From NCBI GenBank assembly GCA_037126765.1, contig JBBCBC010000025.1, forward strand, positions 17,416,175-17,480,174: a stretch of 64,000 bases of DNA. Direction: 5' to 3'. A program made the translations under genes and the position numbers. The notes beneath the pieces were generated by a model. That model did no database searches, was not told the DNA's origin, and worked only from the letters and a program-made list of their open reading frames with translations. The stretch's first letter is position 1; the number at the start of each line of letters is the position of its first letter. This stretch comes from Stenogyne calaminthoides (Eukaryota; Streptophyta; Magnoliopsida; Lamiales; Lamiaceae). Shown in pieces: positions 11,734 through 21,046 of this stretch.

Positions 11734-12484
11734 CTCTTGTAATCCTTTATATTTTTGTCTTTTTTATTTTGTTTTTCAAATAAGTTCATTGTAATTTTAT
11801 GTATATCTACCATTCATCAATGAAACGTTATCATTTATGCTCAAAAGATAATATCTCATTATCTTACTTTACATGTCTTTACTTTTGATATGCCTGAATG
11901 TTGATTGTTTATGAGGAAATTGTTGGGAAAGTTATTATAAAATTGTTGGGAGAGTGTTTGTTAAGATATACCATTCTAGTAATAGGTAAAACTGAAACCT
12001 GAGTATAGGTTAAGTGTTTTTTAACAAGATGGTTTTGGCATCATCAAAAAGGGGGAAATTGTTGGGAGATGAATTTAATAAAGAAGATTTTGATTAGATC
12101 CTAAAACCGACTCTTGTAATCCTTTATATTTTTGTCTTTTTGATTTTGTTTTTCAAATAAGTTCATTGTAATTTGTAACTGTCTACCATTCATCAATGAA
12201 ACGTTATCATTTATGCTCAAAAGATAATATCTCATTATCTTACTTTACATGTCTTTACTTTTGATATGCCTGAATGTTGATTGTTTCTGAGGAAATTGTT
12301 GGGAAAGTTATTATAAAATTGTTGGGAGATTGTTTGTTAAGATATACCATTCTAGTAATAGGTAAAACTGGAACCTGAGTATAGGTTAAGTGTTTTTTAA
12401 CAAGATGGTTTTGGCATCATCAAAAAGGGGGAAATTGTTGGGAGATGAATTTAATAAAGAAGATTTTGATTAGATCCTAAAACC
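11734..12484 (+). repeat. 377-bp tandem duplication spanning the A2 polypurine tract and LTR start
   Basis: CTCTTGTAATCCTTTATATT recurs at 11734 and 12111. The two copies stay nearly identical through the 3' untranslated region, the GGGGGAAAT tract and the first bases of the LTR (TGTTGGGAGATGAATTT at 12060 and at 12436). Only the second copy leads into a complete 3' LTR. A slip or template switch at the LTR edge would explain it. Confidence 0.88.
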
Positions 12485-13128
12485 CCTGAGTATGACATGT
12501 TCAGAATAATCTTGATAGTTAAGTCAGGATTCAGTTTTAGAGTATTCAGGATGTTATCTGCACAATGTATAGTCCGTAGATATATGGGAGGGGATAGATT
12601 CAAGACTTCGGTAAGTTTATGAAGAAACGAAAGTTCGATATGATGAAGTTTTTAAAGTTTCGAGATGAAATCAAGTTTCAAGTTTTAGTATGAAACGAGA
12701 AATCGAAAACTCAAATGCAGAAATCGAGATATCAAGCTTCGAGTGTGAAATCGAGATATCAAGACTCAAATATGAAACCGAGATATCAAGACTGGGTGAA
12801 ATCGAGATATCAAGACTTCGCAGAAATCGAGAAACCGAAGACTCGAGAAACTAAGAAATCAAGACTCAAAGATGAAGACTCAAGATATCGATCCAAGATA
12901 TCTCTGAAAACTCGGGATCGGTTGGGATTATTCGAGGTAGATTCGAAAAGCATTTCGGGATCCTTTGTCTCAAGTAGACTTTACTTAAGGCGATCTGTGC
13001 TTTCAGACCAAATCATCGTGACAAACGACCCAAGCCGACCTCAAGAAAAAAAAAAAGTTTTAAAATCCTTTTGAACACGTGTATTCCCCCCCATACACGT
13101 GTAAGACTCGTTTGCACCGGGACCAACA
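12436..13128 (+). repeat. 3' LTR of A2 (shortened)
   Basis: Begins TGTTGGGAGATGAATTT, ends CCGGGACCAACA, and is followed by the target repeat ATAAT. It carries the same central deletion as the 5' LTR and the same TCGA-rich repeat units (12720-12830). The GGGGGAAAT polypurine tract lies just before it at 12427-12435. Confidence 0.9.
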
Positions 13129-13921
13129 ATAATTAATACTGCACTATCCATCTTAACCCATATTACTGTTAATATGGTTCCCGGTTATTATTTCACGTGT
13201 TTAAGATTATCTAGTCCACTAATTAATTTAAGCCACTGAATAACTTCATATTAATTAATATTTTTTCCCTGGAGTAAGGTCAACTCAACATTATTATCCA
13301 TACCGGAAACAAATTTCACTTGCAAGATTTGGTATGATAAAACTTCGACGTACTTGCACATGATTCACCGTATTAAATCTTAGCAATCGTCATGTAACTA
13401 ATAATATTGCCCAAGATATAAAGTATTGAATCACATTGATTCTCTACCCATCATAAGTCAAAGCAATAGTTATTAATTCCACACGATCATATTTAAGGGA
13501 CGGGGATTAAGAAATAACGAACCACTGAGGTCTAATTCTTCTATATTCAAAGATCAAGAATTTGTCCTCTGTCAGAGGTCCTATTCAAGTAGCATCATAA
13601 TGCACTAGTGCAATCTCTTGGTCAAGACAAGTCAATCTGAGCCTTACACTTCAACCTTTCACGATGGATTGTTCATTTCCATCTGGGTTGTGAATTCTGT
13701 AATTTGTTACAAGGAACTGTTAATTTAATCTTCTGTGATCTGGTATCACTAAATCAACTACAATGTAACACGTACTATTTATTGAACATGTATGCAGTAA
13801 ATATATGTAACATTCAATCATATTTAAAGCATCAATGATAAATAATTTATTTCAGCAAATAAGACAGAAATTTAGTTTGGTTATACAAAATAAAAGCATA
13901 CTTTCCAGTATAACCCCAACA
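13129..13921 (-). repeat. B-family 3' LTR, right segment
   Basis: Resumes the B LTR after A2 with the second ATAAT copy and ends CCCCAACA at 13921. It matches 17227-18049 of the solo LTR nearly throughout. No genes are present. Confidence 0.88.
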
Positions 13922-13932
13922 ATCTCCCACTT
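13922..13932 (-). other. Polypurine tract of B1
   Basis: The minus strand reads AAGTGGGAGAT directly before the LTR start. This is the usual site for plus-strand DNA priming in copia elements and fixes the orientation of B1. Confidence 0.8.
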
Positions 13933-13939
13933 ATACTCA

Positions 13940-14819
13940 GAGTCATTTTTTAAGTATACTACAACATATCTCAAGTTCTACGTGACATCTAATATCACCT
14001 ACATGAACCTAATAATATCTCTCCCACTTATACTCAAAGCAGATTGGCAACGCTCTTGACACCCATTCCTTCCACATGTCTCTCGAATGTATTCTGAGGC
14101 AGACCCTTTGTGAATGGATCTGCTAGGTTGTCTTTCGATGCGATCATTTCCACCTCTATATCTCCTCTCTTAACGATTTCTCATATAAAATGGCATTTCA
14201 TTTCAATGTGTTTGCTGGCCTTGTGGGATCTTGGTTCCCTTGAATTTGCAACAGCTCTGGCATTATCACAGTAAATTGTGATGGTGCTAGGCAAATCCGG
14301 AACTACGTCCAAGTCCACTAGGATGTTCTTGAGTCAAACCGCTTCTTTCGCTGCTTCACAAGCAGCTACATATTCGGCTTCCATGGTAGAATCTGCGATG
14401 CATTTCTGCTTAACGCTTCTCCATATCATGACTCCTCCCCCCATGCAAAACACACTACTCGAGGTAGATTTTTTGGAATCTAAGTCTGATAGGAAATCCG
14501 AGTCCATGTCATCGACGGGAATCAAACTGTCTGATTGATAAACTAACATTATATCCCGAGTTCTCTTCAGATACTTCAGAATGTTTTTAACTGCAGTCCA
14601 ATGTTCCTTCCCTGGGTTACTCTGATATCTTGCTACCATGCCAACGGTAAAGCAGATATCTGGTCTCGTGCACAATATTACATACATTAGGCTTCCGACA
14701 GCCAAATCATAGGGAACAGCTTTCATGTCATCTATCTCCTCTTGTATCTTAGGGCACATTTCTTTGGATAGATGGATTCCATGTCTGAAGGGTACAAAAC
14801 CTTTCTTGGAATCTTGCAT
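13940..14819 (-). pseudogene. RNase H end of pol, copia B1 (broken)
   Basis: RNase H removes the RNA template during reverse transcription. The minus-strand frame 14819-14334 covers the end of RT (VGSLMYVILCTRPDICF) and the connection to RNase H (NILKYLKRTRD). The core follows, with STMEAEYVAACEAAKEAV holding the Glu region. A stop there is followed, after a reading gap, by YCDNARAVANS and the terminal DNLADPFTKGL. The order RT, RNase H, polypurine tract, LTR is complete, but stops and frame changes make it inactive. Confidence 0.85.
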
Positions 14820-15687
14820 GCTAAATCACTTCATGACAGTATCTATGTATAAAGCTTGCGATAAGCCTATCATCCTTTTCTTCCGATCTCGAGTGATCTT
14901 GATCCCAAGGATGTGACCGGCCTCCCTAAGTCGTTCATATAAAATTGTTTTCATAGTCATGCCCTTACGTCTGACAACACCTTTACATCGTCTCCGATGA
15001 GCAGAATGTCGTCCATGTATAGTATTAAGAATACCAAGGCAGTTCCGACACGCTCTCTATACACACAACTCTCGAATTCGTTTTGATCAAAACCGTAAGA
15101 CTTTATAACTTGATCAAAACATTGGTTCCAAGCATGGGATGCTTGCTTCAGTCCATAGATGGACTTCTTGAGCTTGCAAACTAGATGTTCTTGGCCTTTT
15201 TCAACGAAGCCTTCGGGTTGTTGCATATAGATTTCTTCTTCAAGATTTCCGTTGAGGAAAGTTGTCTTGACATTCATTTGCCAGATCTCAAAATCAAGAT
15301 GTGTAGTAATCGACAAGAGAATACGGATGGACTTAAGCATGGATACAGGCAAAAAGGTTTCCTCATAATCAATCCCTTCTTTCTGAGTGTACCCTTTTGC
15401 CACAAGTCTAGCCTTGAAGGTCTCAACCTTCTCGTCTGATCCTCTTTTCCTCTTGTATACCCACCTGCATCCAATGCGTTTAACCCCATTAAGTGGTTCG
15501 ACTAGCTCCCACACCTTATTGTGATCCATAGAACCCATCTCAGCTTACATTGCTGTTTGCCAAGAATCTGCATCCTTGTCTTGGATTGCCTCATTGTATG
15601 TCCATGGGTCCGATTCATCTTCACAGGGGAACAAGTCCGATGACTCTCCTATCCCCATGAATCTCTCGGGCTGTCTAACAACCCTTC
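14820..15687 (-). pseudogene. Reverse transcriptase part of pol, copia B1 (broken, 5' truncated)
   Basis: Minus-strand frame 15538-14957 encodes the RT core: MGSMDHNKVWELVEP, CRWVYKRKRGSDEKVETF, KARLVAKGYTQKEGIDYEE, SIYGLKQASHAW and the catalytic box LILYMDDILLIG, intact as YMDD. A short linker toward 15687 (VVRQPERF) is the same as in copia D at 6440. The frame is lost after LSDVRA near 14957. The gene is cut at 15688 by the 5' LTR of copia C. Confidence 0.88.
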
Positions 15688-16212
15688 TGTTAGTTTTAGT
15701 ATCCTAGAGACAATCCAATGTAAGGACATAATACTCAGATAATATTCAGTGTTGGTTTAATATTATTATTTATTTAATATTAAATATATGACAGTGCACT
15801 TATTAGAATATTATGTTTGATTATTTGCATTTGTTCTTATCTGTGTTCCCATGAGTCATTATTGTCATTGAGGTTGTGAGAACTCAAATGACTTAAGCAT
15901 GATTCTTAAATGGCCCCAATCAAGGATCATCAAGAATGGGATATCGATGATGCAATTGAGATTGGTGTGCGATCTGCATCATACTCTTAGAGAGTGTAGT
16001 AAGATCTCACTTACTATGAGATACTAGGTATCCCATGATGGTTGCACAAATACCTTAGAGGGTATTGGTATACCCATTCGAAAAACCGTTTGATGTAGTT
16101 CCTCTATATGTGTGCGGGTGTCTCGGTTAGTGGGAGCGATGCGATACTCCTTTGACTTGAGGTTAATACGCACGACATGTGTGGAGTGATGAACTTTGAT
16201 CATGACCAACCC
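15688..16212 (+). repeat. 5' LTR of copia C, segment 1
   Basis: Starts TGTTAGTTTTAGTATCC and matches the 3' LTR start at 45060-45195. It is interrupted at 16212 by the solo B LTR. No ORF of note is present. Confidence 0.85.
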
Positions 16213-18049
16213 TGTTGGGGAATTAATTGTACGGATCTATTCGGGATGAATATTTAAATACAAATTTAATTCTAACAATTATTACTAGCATGAATTAATC
16301 ATATATTAATTCAAATAATAATTCAACAACAAATCATGGATATAAACAGTTCACATAAATTCTACGCATGCGGAATTGCTACGGGTTTACATGAACTAAC
16401 CTCTTGGATTGGCAATGGTATCGTCGATAAAAACACACCAAAATGCCTTCCCAAGTATTTCCTAGTCCTTGATCGTCAATCCGGTGGAAGGAAGCTCGTG
16501 AACAATTAACAAAAGGGAAAATAAAAATTTGTTGCACCACCTTTGTGGATTTACTAATTTTTCCAGCACATGGAATTGTACTTGGGGATGAAGAAATCAT
16601 ACCCTATTTATAGATAGGTGGTGGCCGATTTTTGTCATGGAATAGGGAGGAAAAAATATTTTCTTGATCTCCAAGAAATCTTGAATATATCTCCTATATT
16701 CTTTTCTCCATAATTAAAATATTCCATAAAATCCCACTTTCTCTTGTTATGGTTATTTTCGAAAAAAATAAGGATAAAGATTCGAAGATTTGGATCTTCT
16801 TGAATTTATGAGATATACCTGTATTGCAAGAATACATATCTTCCATAGTATCTTTTCAAGAAAATCAAGAAAATCTTTCTTTCCCGTATTCTTTCAAAAT
16901 TTTTGAAAATAACATATAAATAACCAAGTGGGAGATTTCTTGAATTTAATGAGATAATCTTGTATTTCAAGAATACATATCTTCATTCCATAACAAAATT
17001 CAAAGAAAATCTTTCTCCCCTTTTATTTATATTTTTCAAAATTAATGAGGAAAAATAGCAACAAAATTTATTTTATTTTTAAACACCTTTTTCAGTTATT
17101 GGACTTTATGTTGGGCTACTTGAGGGGCCTTTAGGAGAATTAAGATTGGACCTTCCAATGGATCTTGAATTATCAATATTGAGCCACAATATTATTCAAG
17201 CCCATAAATATTAATTAATCCCACTACATAATTAATATTGCACTATCCATCTTAACCCATATTACAGTCAATATGGCTCCCGGTTATTATTTCCCGTGTT
17301 TAAGATTATCTAGTCCATTAATTAATTCAAGCCACTGAAATAGCTTTCCATTAATTAATATCTTTTATCCTTGGTAAAGGAACTGTTCAACATTATTATC
17401 CATACCGGAAACTAGTTCCACTTGCAAGATTTGGTATGATAAAACTTATGAACCTCCCAAGGGGGCAAATCGAACAAGCGTACTTGCACACGATTCTCCG
17501 TATTAAATCTTAGCAATCGCATGTGACCAATAATATTGCCCAAGATATAAAGTATTGAATCTCGTTGATTCTCTACCCGTAATAAGTCAAAGCAATAATT
17601 ACTAACCACACGCGATCCTATTTAAGGAACGAAGATTAAGAAATAATGAACCACTGAGGTCTAATTCTTCCTAGTTCAGTTCTGAAGAATTTGTCCTCCT
17701 GTAGGTCCTATTCAGTGCACTAAACATGCACTAGTGTAATCTGTTGGTCAAGACAAGCAAATCTGAGCCTTACACTTCAACCTTTCACGATGGATTGTTC
17801 ATTTCCATCTAGGTCGTGAATGGTGTACTTTTGGTTACAAGGGACTGTTAATTTAATCTTCTGTGATCTGGTATCACTAAATTAACTACAATGTAACACG
17901 TACTATTTATTGAACAGTTATGCAGTAAATATATGTAACATTCGATGATATTTAAAGCATCAGTGATAAACAATTTATTTCAATAAATAAGACCGAAATT
18001 CAGTTTGATTATACAAAGTAAAAGCATACTTTCCAGTATAATCCCAACA
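16213..18049 (-). repeat. Solo LTR of family B
   Basis: A single 1.84-kb LTR, TGTTGGGGAATTAATTG to ATCCCAACA, with no internal region. It has flanking near-repeats AACCC (16208-16212) and CACCC (18050-18054), one mismatch. It matches the split LTR of B1 and shows the A2 site unoccupied. Solo LTRs arise by recombination between the two LTRs of a full element. Its TATA box is on the minus strand. Confidence 0.87.
16605..16612 (-). promoter_or_regulatory. TATA box of solo B LTR
   Basis: TATAAATA on the minus strand, at the same place as 7099-7106. It could still fire leftward into the first segment of the copia C LTR. Confidence 0.55.
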
Positions 18050-19006
18050 CACCCTTCCATGGGTAGATACGACTTGAATTGGGTTCATCACGAAGTGCAT
18101 GTGCGTGGTAGTTGAGCCAAGAAAATGATTCATTCCTAAAGTGAATTTAGAGAGAATACTCATCTTCTCATCATGATTGGATCAAAGTCATTGGCCAATG
18201 CACGTCAACTTGGACTCTGTGGCCAAGTGTGACATAAGTGATCAATTAGTGATTAGAGATAAGTTAATTAAGTTATTTTAATAGACACTTCATCATGTTC
18301 AAGACTTAATCGAGTATTCGCAAATGAAAGGAGGAACTCGTAATAGCCCATGTTTCAGTTACAGGTAGTTGCGCATTTCCTCGCAACGTACCTCATATAT
18401 TGAGAATGTCTGATTTATTGTCTAGGGTTCAATTAAGACCATTAGTTTGACTAATCGCTCAATATATGAGGGCCTATGGGTCACACAACAAGTAATGGTT
18501 GTTTACTAATTATAGTTGGTTTATTAAATGTTAAATTAGATTTATTATTTAATTTATGGAGAAGTAATTAATAATAGATTAATTTAGAATTAATTATTAT
18601 TAATGTTTAATTAAATTAGATTTAATTAAATAAGAATTCCCAATAATAATATTTGGAATATTATTGTAGAATTTAATATATATGGAAATAAATCGTAGAG
18701 ATTTGTCATATATGGAATTTAAATCCGTAGAGATTTATATGTGGGAAATAAATCTAAGAGATTTATTTAAATAAAGATTAGGGATTTTATTTCCCAATAA
18801 GGTTAGCTTTAGATTTAAGCTAGACCTCTCCTATATATATGAGCTCTTGGGAATTCATAATACATGAGTTCATATTTTCTCCATAAAATCTCTAAGTTAG
18901 AATTTTCCTAGCAAATTCATCTCGGGCATTCAACGCTGGCAGATCTGTGCAGATTAGTAAACGACTGTTACGTTGATACCATAGTTGAGGAATCCGTGTA
19001 CGAATT
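18050..19006 (+). repeat. 5' LTR of copia C, segment 2
   Basis: Middle part of the C LTR between the solo B LTR and A3. It is AT-rich, with repeated AAATC(C/G)(T/G)AGAGATTT words at 18690-18770. A TATA run lies at 18832-18839. It ends with GAATT, the left target copy of A3. Confidence 0.8.
18832..18839 (+). promoter_or_regulatory. Putative TATA box of copia C LTR
   Basis: TATATATA after CCTCTCC in the plus orientation, about 175 bp before the A3 insertion. Its position fits the promoter of copia C, whose genes are on this strand. The A3 insertion separates it from the rest of the element by 14 kb. Confidence 0.5.
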
Positions 19007-19224
19007 TGTTGGGAGATGAATTTAATAAAGAAGATTTTGATTAGATCCCAAAACACCTGAGTATGACATGTTCAGGATAATCTTGATAGTTGAGTTAGGA
19101 TTCAGTTTTAGAGTGTTCAGGATGTTATCTGCACCATGTATAGTCAGCAGATATAGATCAGGATAGATTCTGAAGATTCTGAAGACTCAGTAAGTTTCTG
19201 AAGTTTCAGTATGAAACTGAGAAA

Positions 19225-19395
19225 CTGGAGACTCAGTATGAAACTGAAGACTCGGTATATCAATCAGTATATCTCTGAAGACTCAGAAGACACTGAAGAC
19301 TCAGACGACACTGAAGACTCTGAAGACACAGAAGATACTGAAGACACAGAAGATACTGAAGACACAGTAATTACTGAAGACTCAATAATCTACTG
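19225..19395 (+). repeat. GAAGACACTG/GAAGACTCAG short tandem array
   Basis: About 170 bp of 9- to 12-bp units in the U3 part of the LTR. It happens to be open in one frame and would give an acidic Glu-Asp-Thr repeat, but it is LTR sequence and no protein is claimed. The 3' LTR counterpart (31316-31690) has different unit number and sequence. Confidence 0.8.
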
Positions 19396-19857
19396 AATGC
19401 TCAGTATAACCTGAATGATCCGAGGCACTGAATAATATCTATCTGAAGGCTACACAACTGAGAAAAACGTGAATACTCAGAAAAATAGATATTGCCCAAG
19501 ACATTCACATGCAGACAAAAGGAACTAAAACTAAGTGTTGTTAAGGTTATATCACTCAGAGATATTGACCAAAAAGAGCCGTTATGTTTGTCTACATTTA
19601 CTGAAGACAAGAGCCAATCAGAAGAAGACAGCACTGTACTTTACTGACACTAAAAGCGACAGGTCACTGAAGCATGTCAGCAGTACTATGTTCCAGACTG
19701 CAAAAAGTGGTGAGTAGCTGCATGAAAACATATTGCCTAAAACATGCTACGGAGTGTTCAAACCCTAAAATAGTCGTTCATCACACACCATAAGAGGAAA
19801 CTCATGAAGCTATCTCTTCCAACAGATAGTTTTTCAAGAGTGACCTTGGTGATTGCC

Positions 19858-19865
19858 TATAAATA
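19858..19865 (+). promoter_or_regulatory. TATA box of A3 5' LTR
   Basis: TATAAATA in GATTGCCTATAAATACTAG. The same box is in the 3' LTR and in A1, and is absent from the shortened A2 LTRs. Confidence 0.8.
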
Positions 19866-20164
19866 CTAGTAACCCTCTACATTGAAGGTTACGGGAAATT
19901 TGTAAGCAACTCAAGAGCTCTAACTTATTATTGCAAGTTGAAGCACTCGAAAACCCAAGAATTTTCCAAGTGCTTTACTTTGAAGAGAGCTCATTCACTA
20001 AGCCTAGTTTGATAAGATATATCCAAAGCTTAGTAGAGATATCCTAGCCATTGCATTGTACTTATTGTAAAGAATATCTCATCCTAGTTGGAAACCAACC
20101 AGAAACCCCAAACCCTTTGTAAGGTAGTTTGAGTGTGATTGTTGGTGAGTTAGAGTTGTAAAGA

Positions 20165-20335
20165 GTTAGTAAACTACATTGAGGTAGTCAGAAAACTCTA
20201 GAGAAGAAGTGAGTAAACTATCTTGGATAGTCAGAAAGCTTGTGTGTGTTTGAGTAAGTAAACTACAAGGAGGTAGTCAGAAAGCTCAAAGTAGAAAGGT
20301 TAGTAAACTACATTGAGGTAGTCAGAAAACCTTAG
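20165..20335 (+). repeat. GTAGTCAGAAA tandem block in A3 5' LTR
   Basis: Four imperfect units of about 45 bp, each AGTAAACTA...GGTAGTCAGAAA or a variant, downstream of the TATA box. The same block occurs at 32468-32635 and, reversed, at 2457-2677. Confidence 0.8.
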
Positions 20336-20925
20336 GAACTGGTTAAGGAATTTCTCTGAAAGTTTAGAGAGAGTGGACGTAGGAGCTTGAGTCTCTGAAC
20401 CACTATAATTGTTGTGTTGTTTGCTTTATGTACTGCATTGTTATCTGTTGGATATCTTTAACTGAAAGCATTATTCACTGATATTCAGTTGGAATCAATC
20501 CACTGAACTTGCATCTAACTGATCACAGCCTTAATCACTGTTTCATTAAAAGGAAGGTTTTCAGTAAAGCTAAAAATGAGTATAAACTTAGGGCCAACCA
20601 TTCCGCACACTTGAGTAGATAGAACAGATAGTTACCAAACTGAACAAACTCTACTGAGGGTTCAGTAAGATAGTTATCTGATCTAAGCAGCTCAGGATCT
20701 CTTAAAAATTCAGGCTCAGTTGGGATAATCTGAGGCTTCTGAAAGCAGCTCAGGATCATTGTCTCAGGTAGACTTTTACTCAGGGTGATCTGTGCTTCTC
20801 AGGGCCAAATCATCAGGACAACCTGACCCATCTGACCTCAGTGAAAGAAAAGTTTTAAAAATCACTGAACACGTGTATTCTCCCCCCATACACGTGTGAG
20901 ACTCGTTAGCACCGGGACCAACAAG

Positions 20926-20944
20926 TGGTATCAAAGCAGTGGTT
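20926..20944 (+). other. Primer binding site of A3
   Basis: TGGTATCAAAGCAGTGGTT, with one change (G to A at the ninth base) from the A1 and A2 sites. It lies two bases after the LTR. Confidence 0.9.
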
Positions 20945-21046
20945 ATCTTGACCATTTGCTTTGGTAGCCAGAGTCTAATTTGCTAAAAGATTCTTGTGGT
21001 CTACTGAACAGATCTATTTGCTGAAATCTTACAAGGCTCAGACATC

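Larger units (their letters stand above)
7603..13128 (+). mobile_element. Non-autonomous Sirevirus derivative A2
   Basis: A 5.5-kb element with two LTRs, a primer site, a partial gag, an inverted gag block, an envelope-like region and a polypurine tract, but no protease, integrase, RT or RNase H. It is flanked by perfect ATAAT repeats (7598-7602 and 13129-13133). The uninterrupted B LTR reads CATAATTAATATTGCAC at the same place (from 17227), which confirms the insertion site. Both LTRs (656 and 693 bp) lack the same central segment of over 1 kb present in A1 and A3. That loss therefore most likely preceded insertion, and A2 was copied in trans by enzymes of a complete relative. Confidence 0.88.
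6695..15687 (-). mobile_element. Ty1/copia element B1 (minus strand, 3' part, interrupted by A2)
   Basis: Made of a 3' LTR (6695-7602 plus 13129-13921, split by A2), a polypurine tract, and RNase H and RT genes running leftward from 15687. Upstream parts (integrase, gag, 5' LTR) are missing because copia C starts at 15688. Orientation comes from the minus-strand order RT, RNase H, AAGTGGGAGAT tract, then LTR start TGTTGGGGTTATACTGG. It lies in copia D of the same family in the opposite orientation. Confidence 0.85.
19007..20923 (+). repeat. 5' LTR of A3
   Basis: TGTTGGGAGATGAATTT to GGGACCAACA, 1917 bp. It has a GAAGACACTG array (19225-19395), a TATA box, a TCAGAAA tandem block (20165-20335) and an ACACGTGT element near the 3' end (20868-20900). 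Outside the altered patches it is nearly identical to the 3' LTR, which suggests a rather recent insertion. Confidence 0.95.

Noticed and set aside
13129..14060. tRNA or small RNA gene in the AT-rich LTR stretches
   Set aside because: I looked for cloverleaf-like GGTTCGAATCC and acceptor pairings in the gene-free stretches and found none that I can support.
19211..19396. Acidic 61-codon ORF with repeated Glu-Asp-Thr
   Set aside because: It is the translation of the GAAGACACTG short repeat in the A3 LTR, and the 3' LTR counterpart does not keep it.
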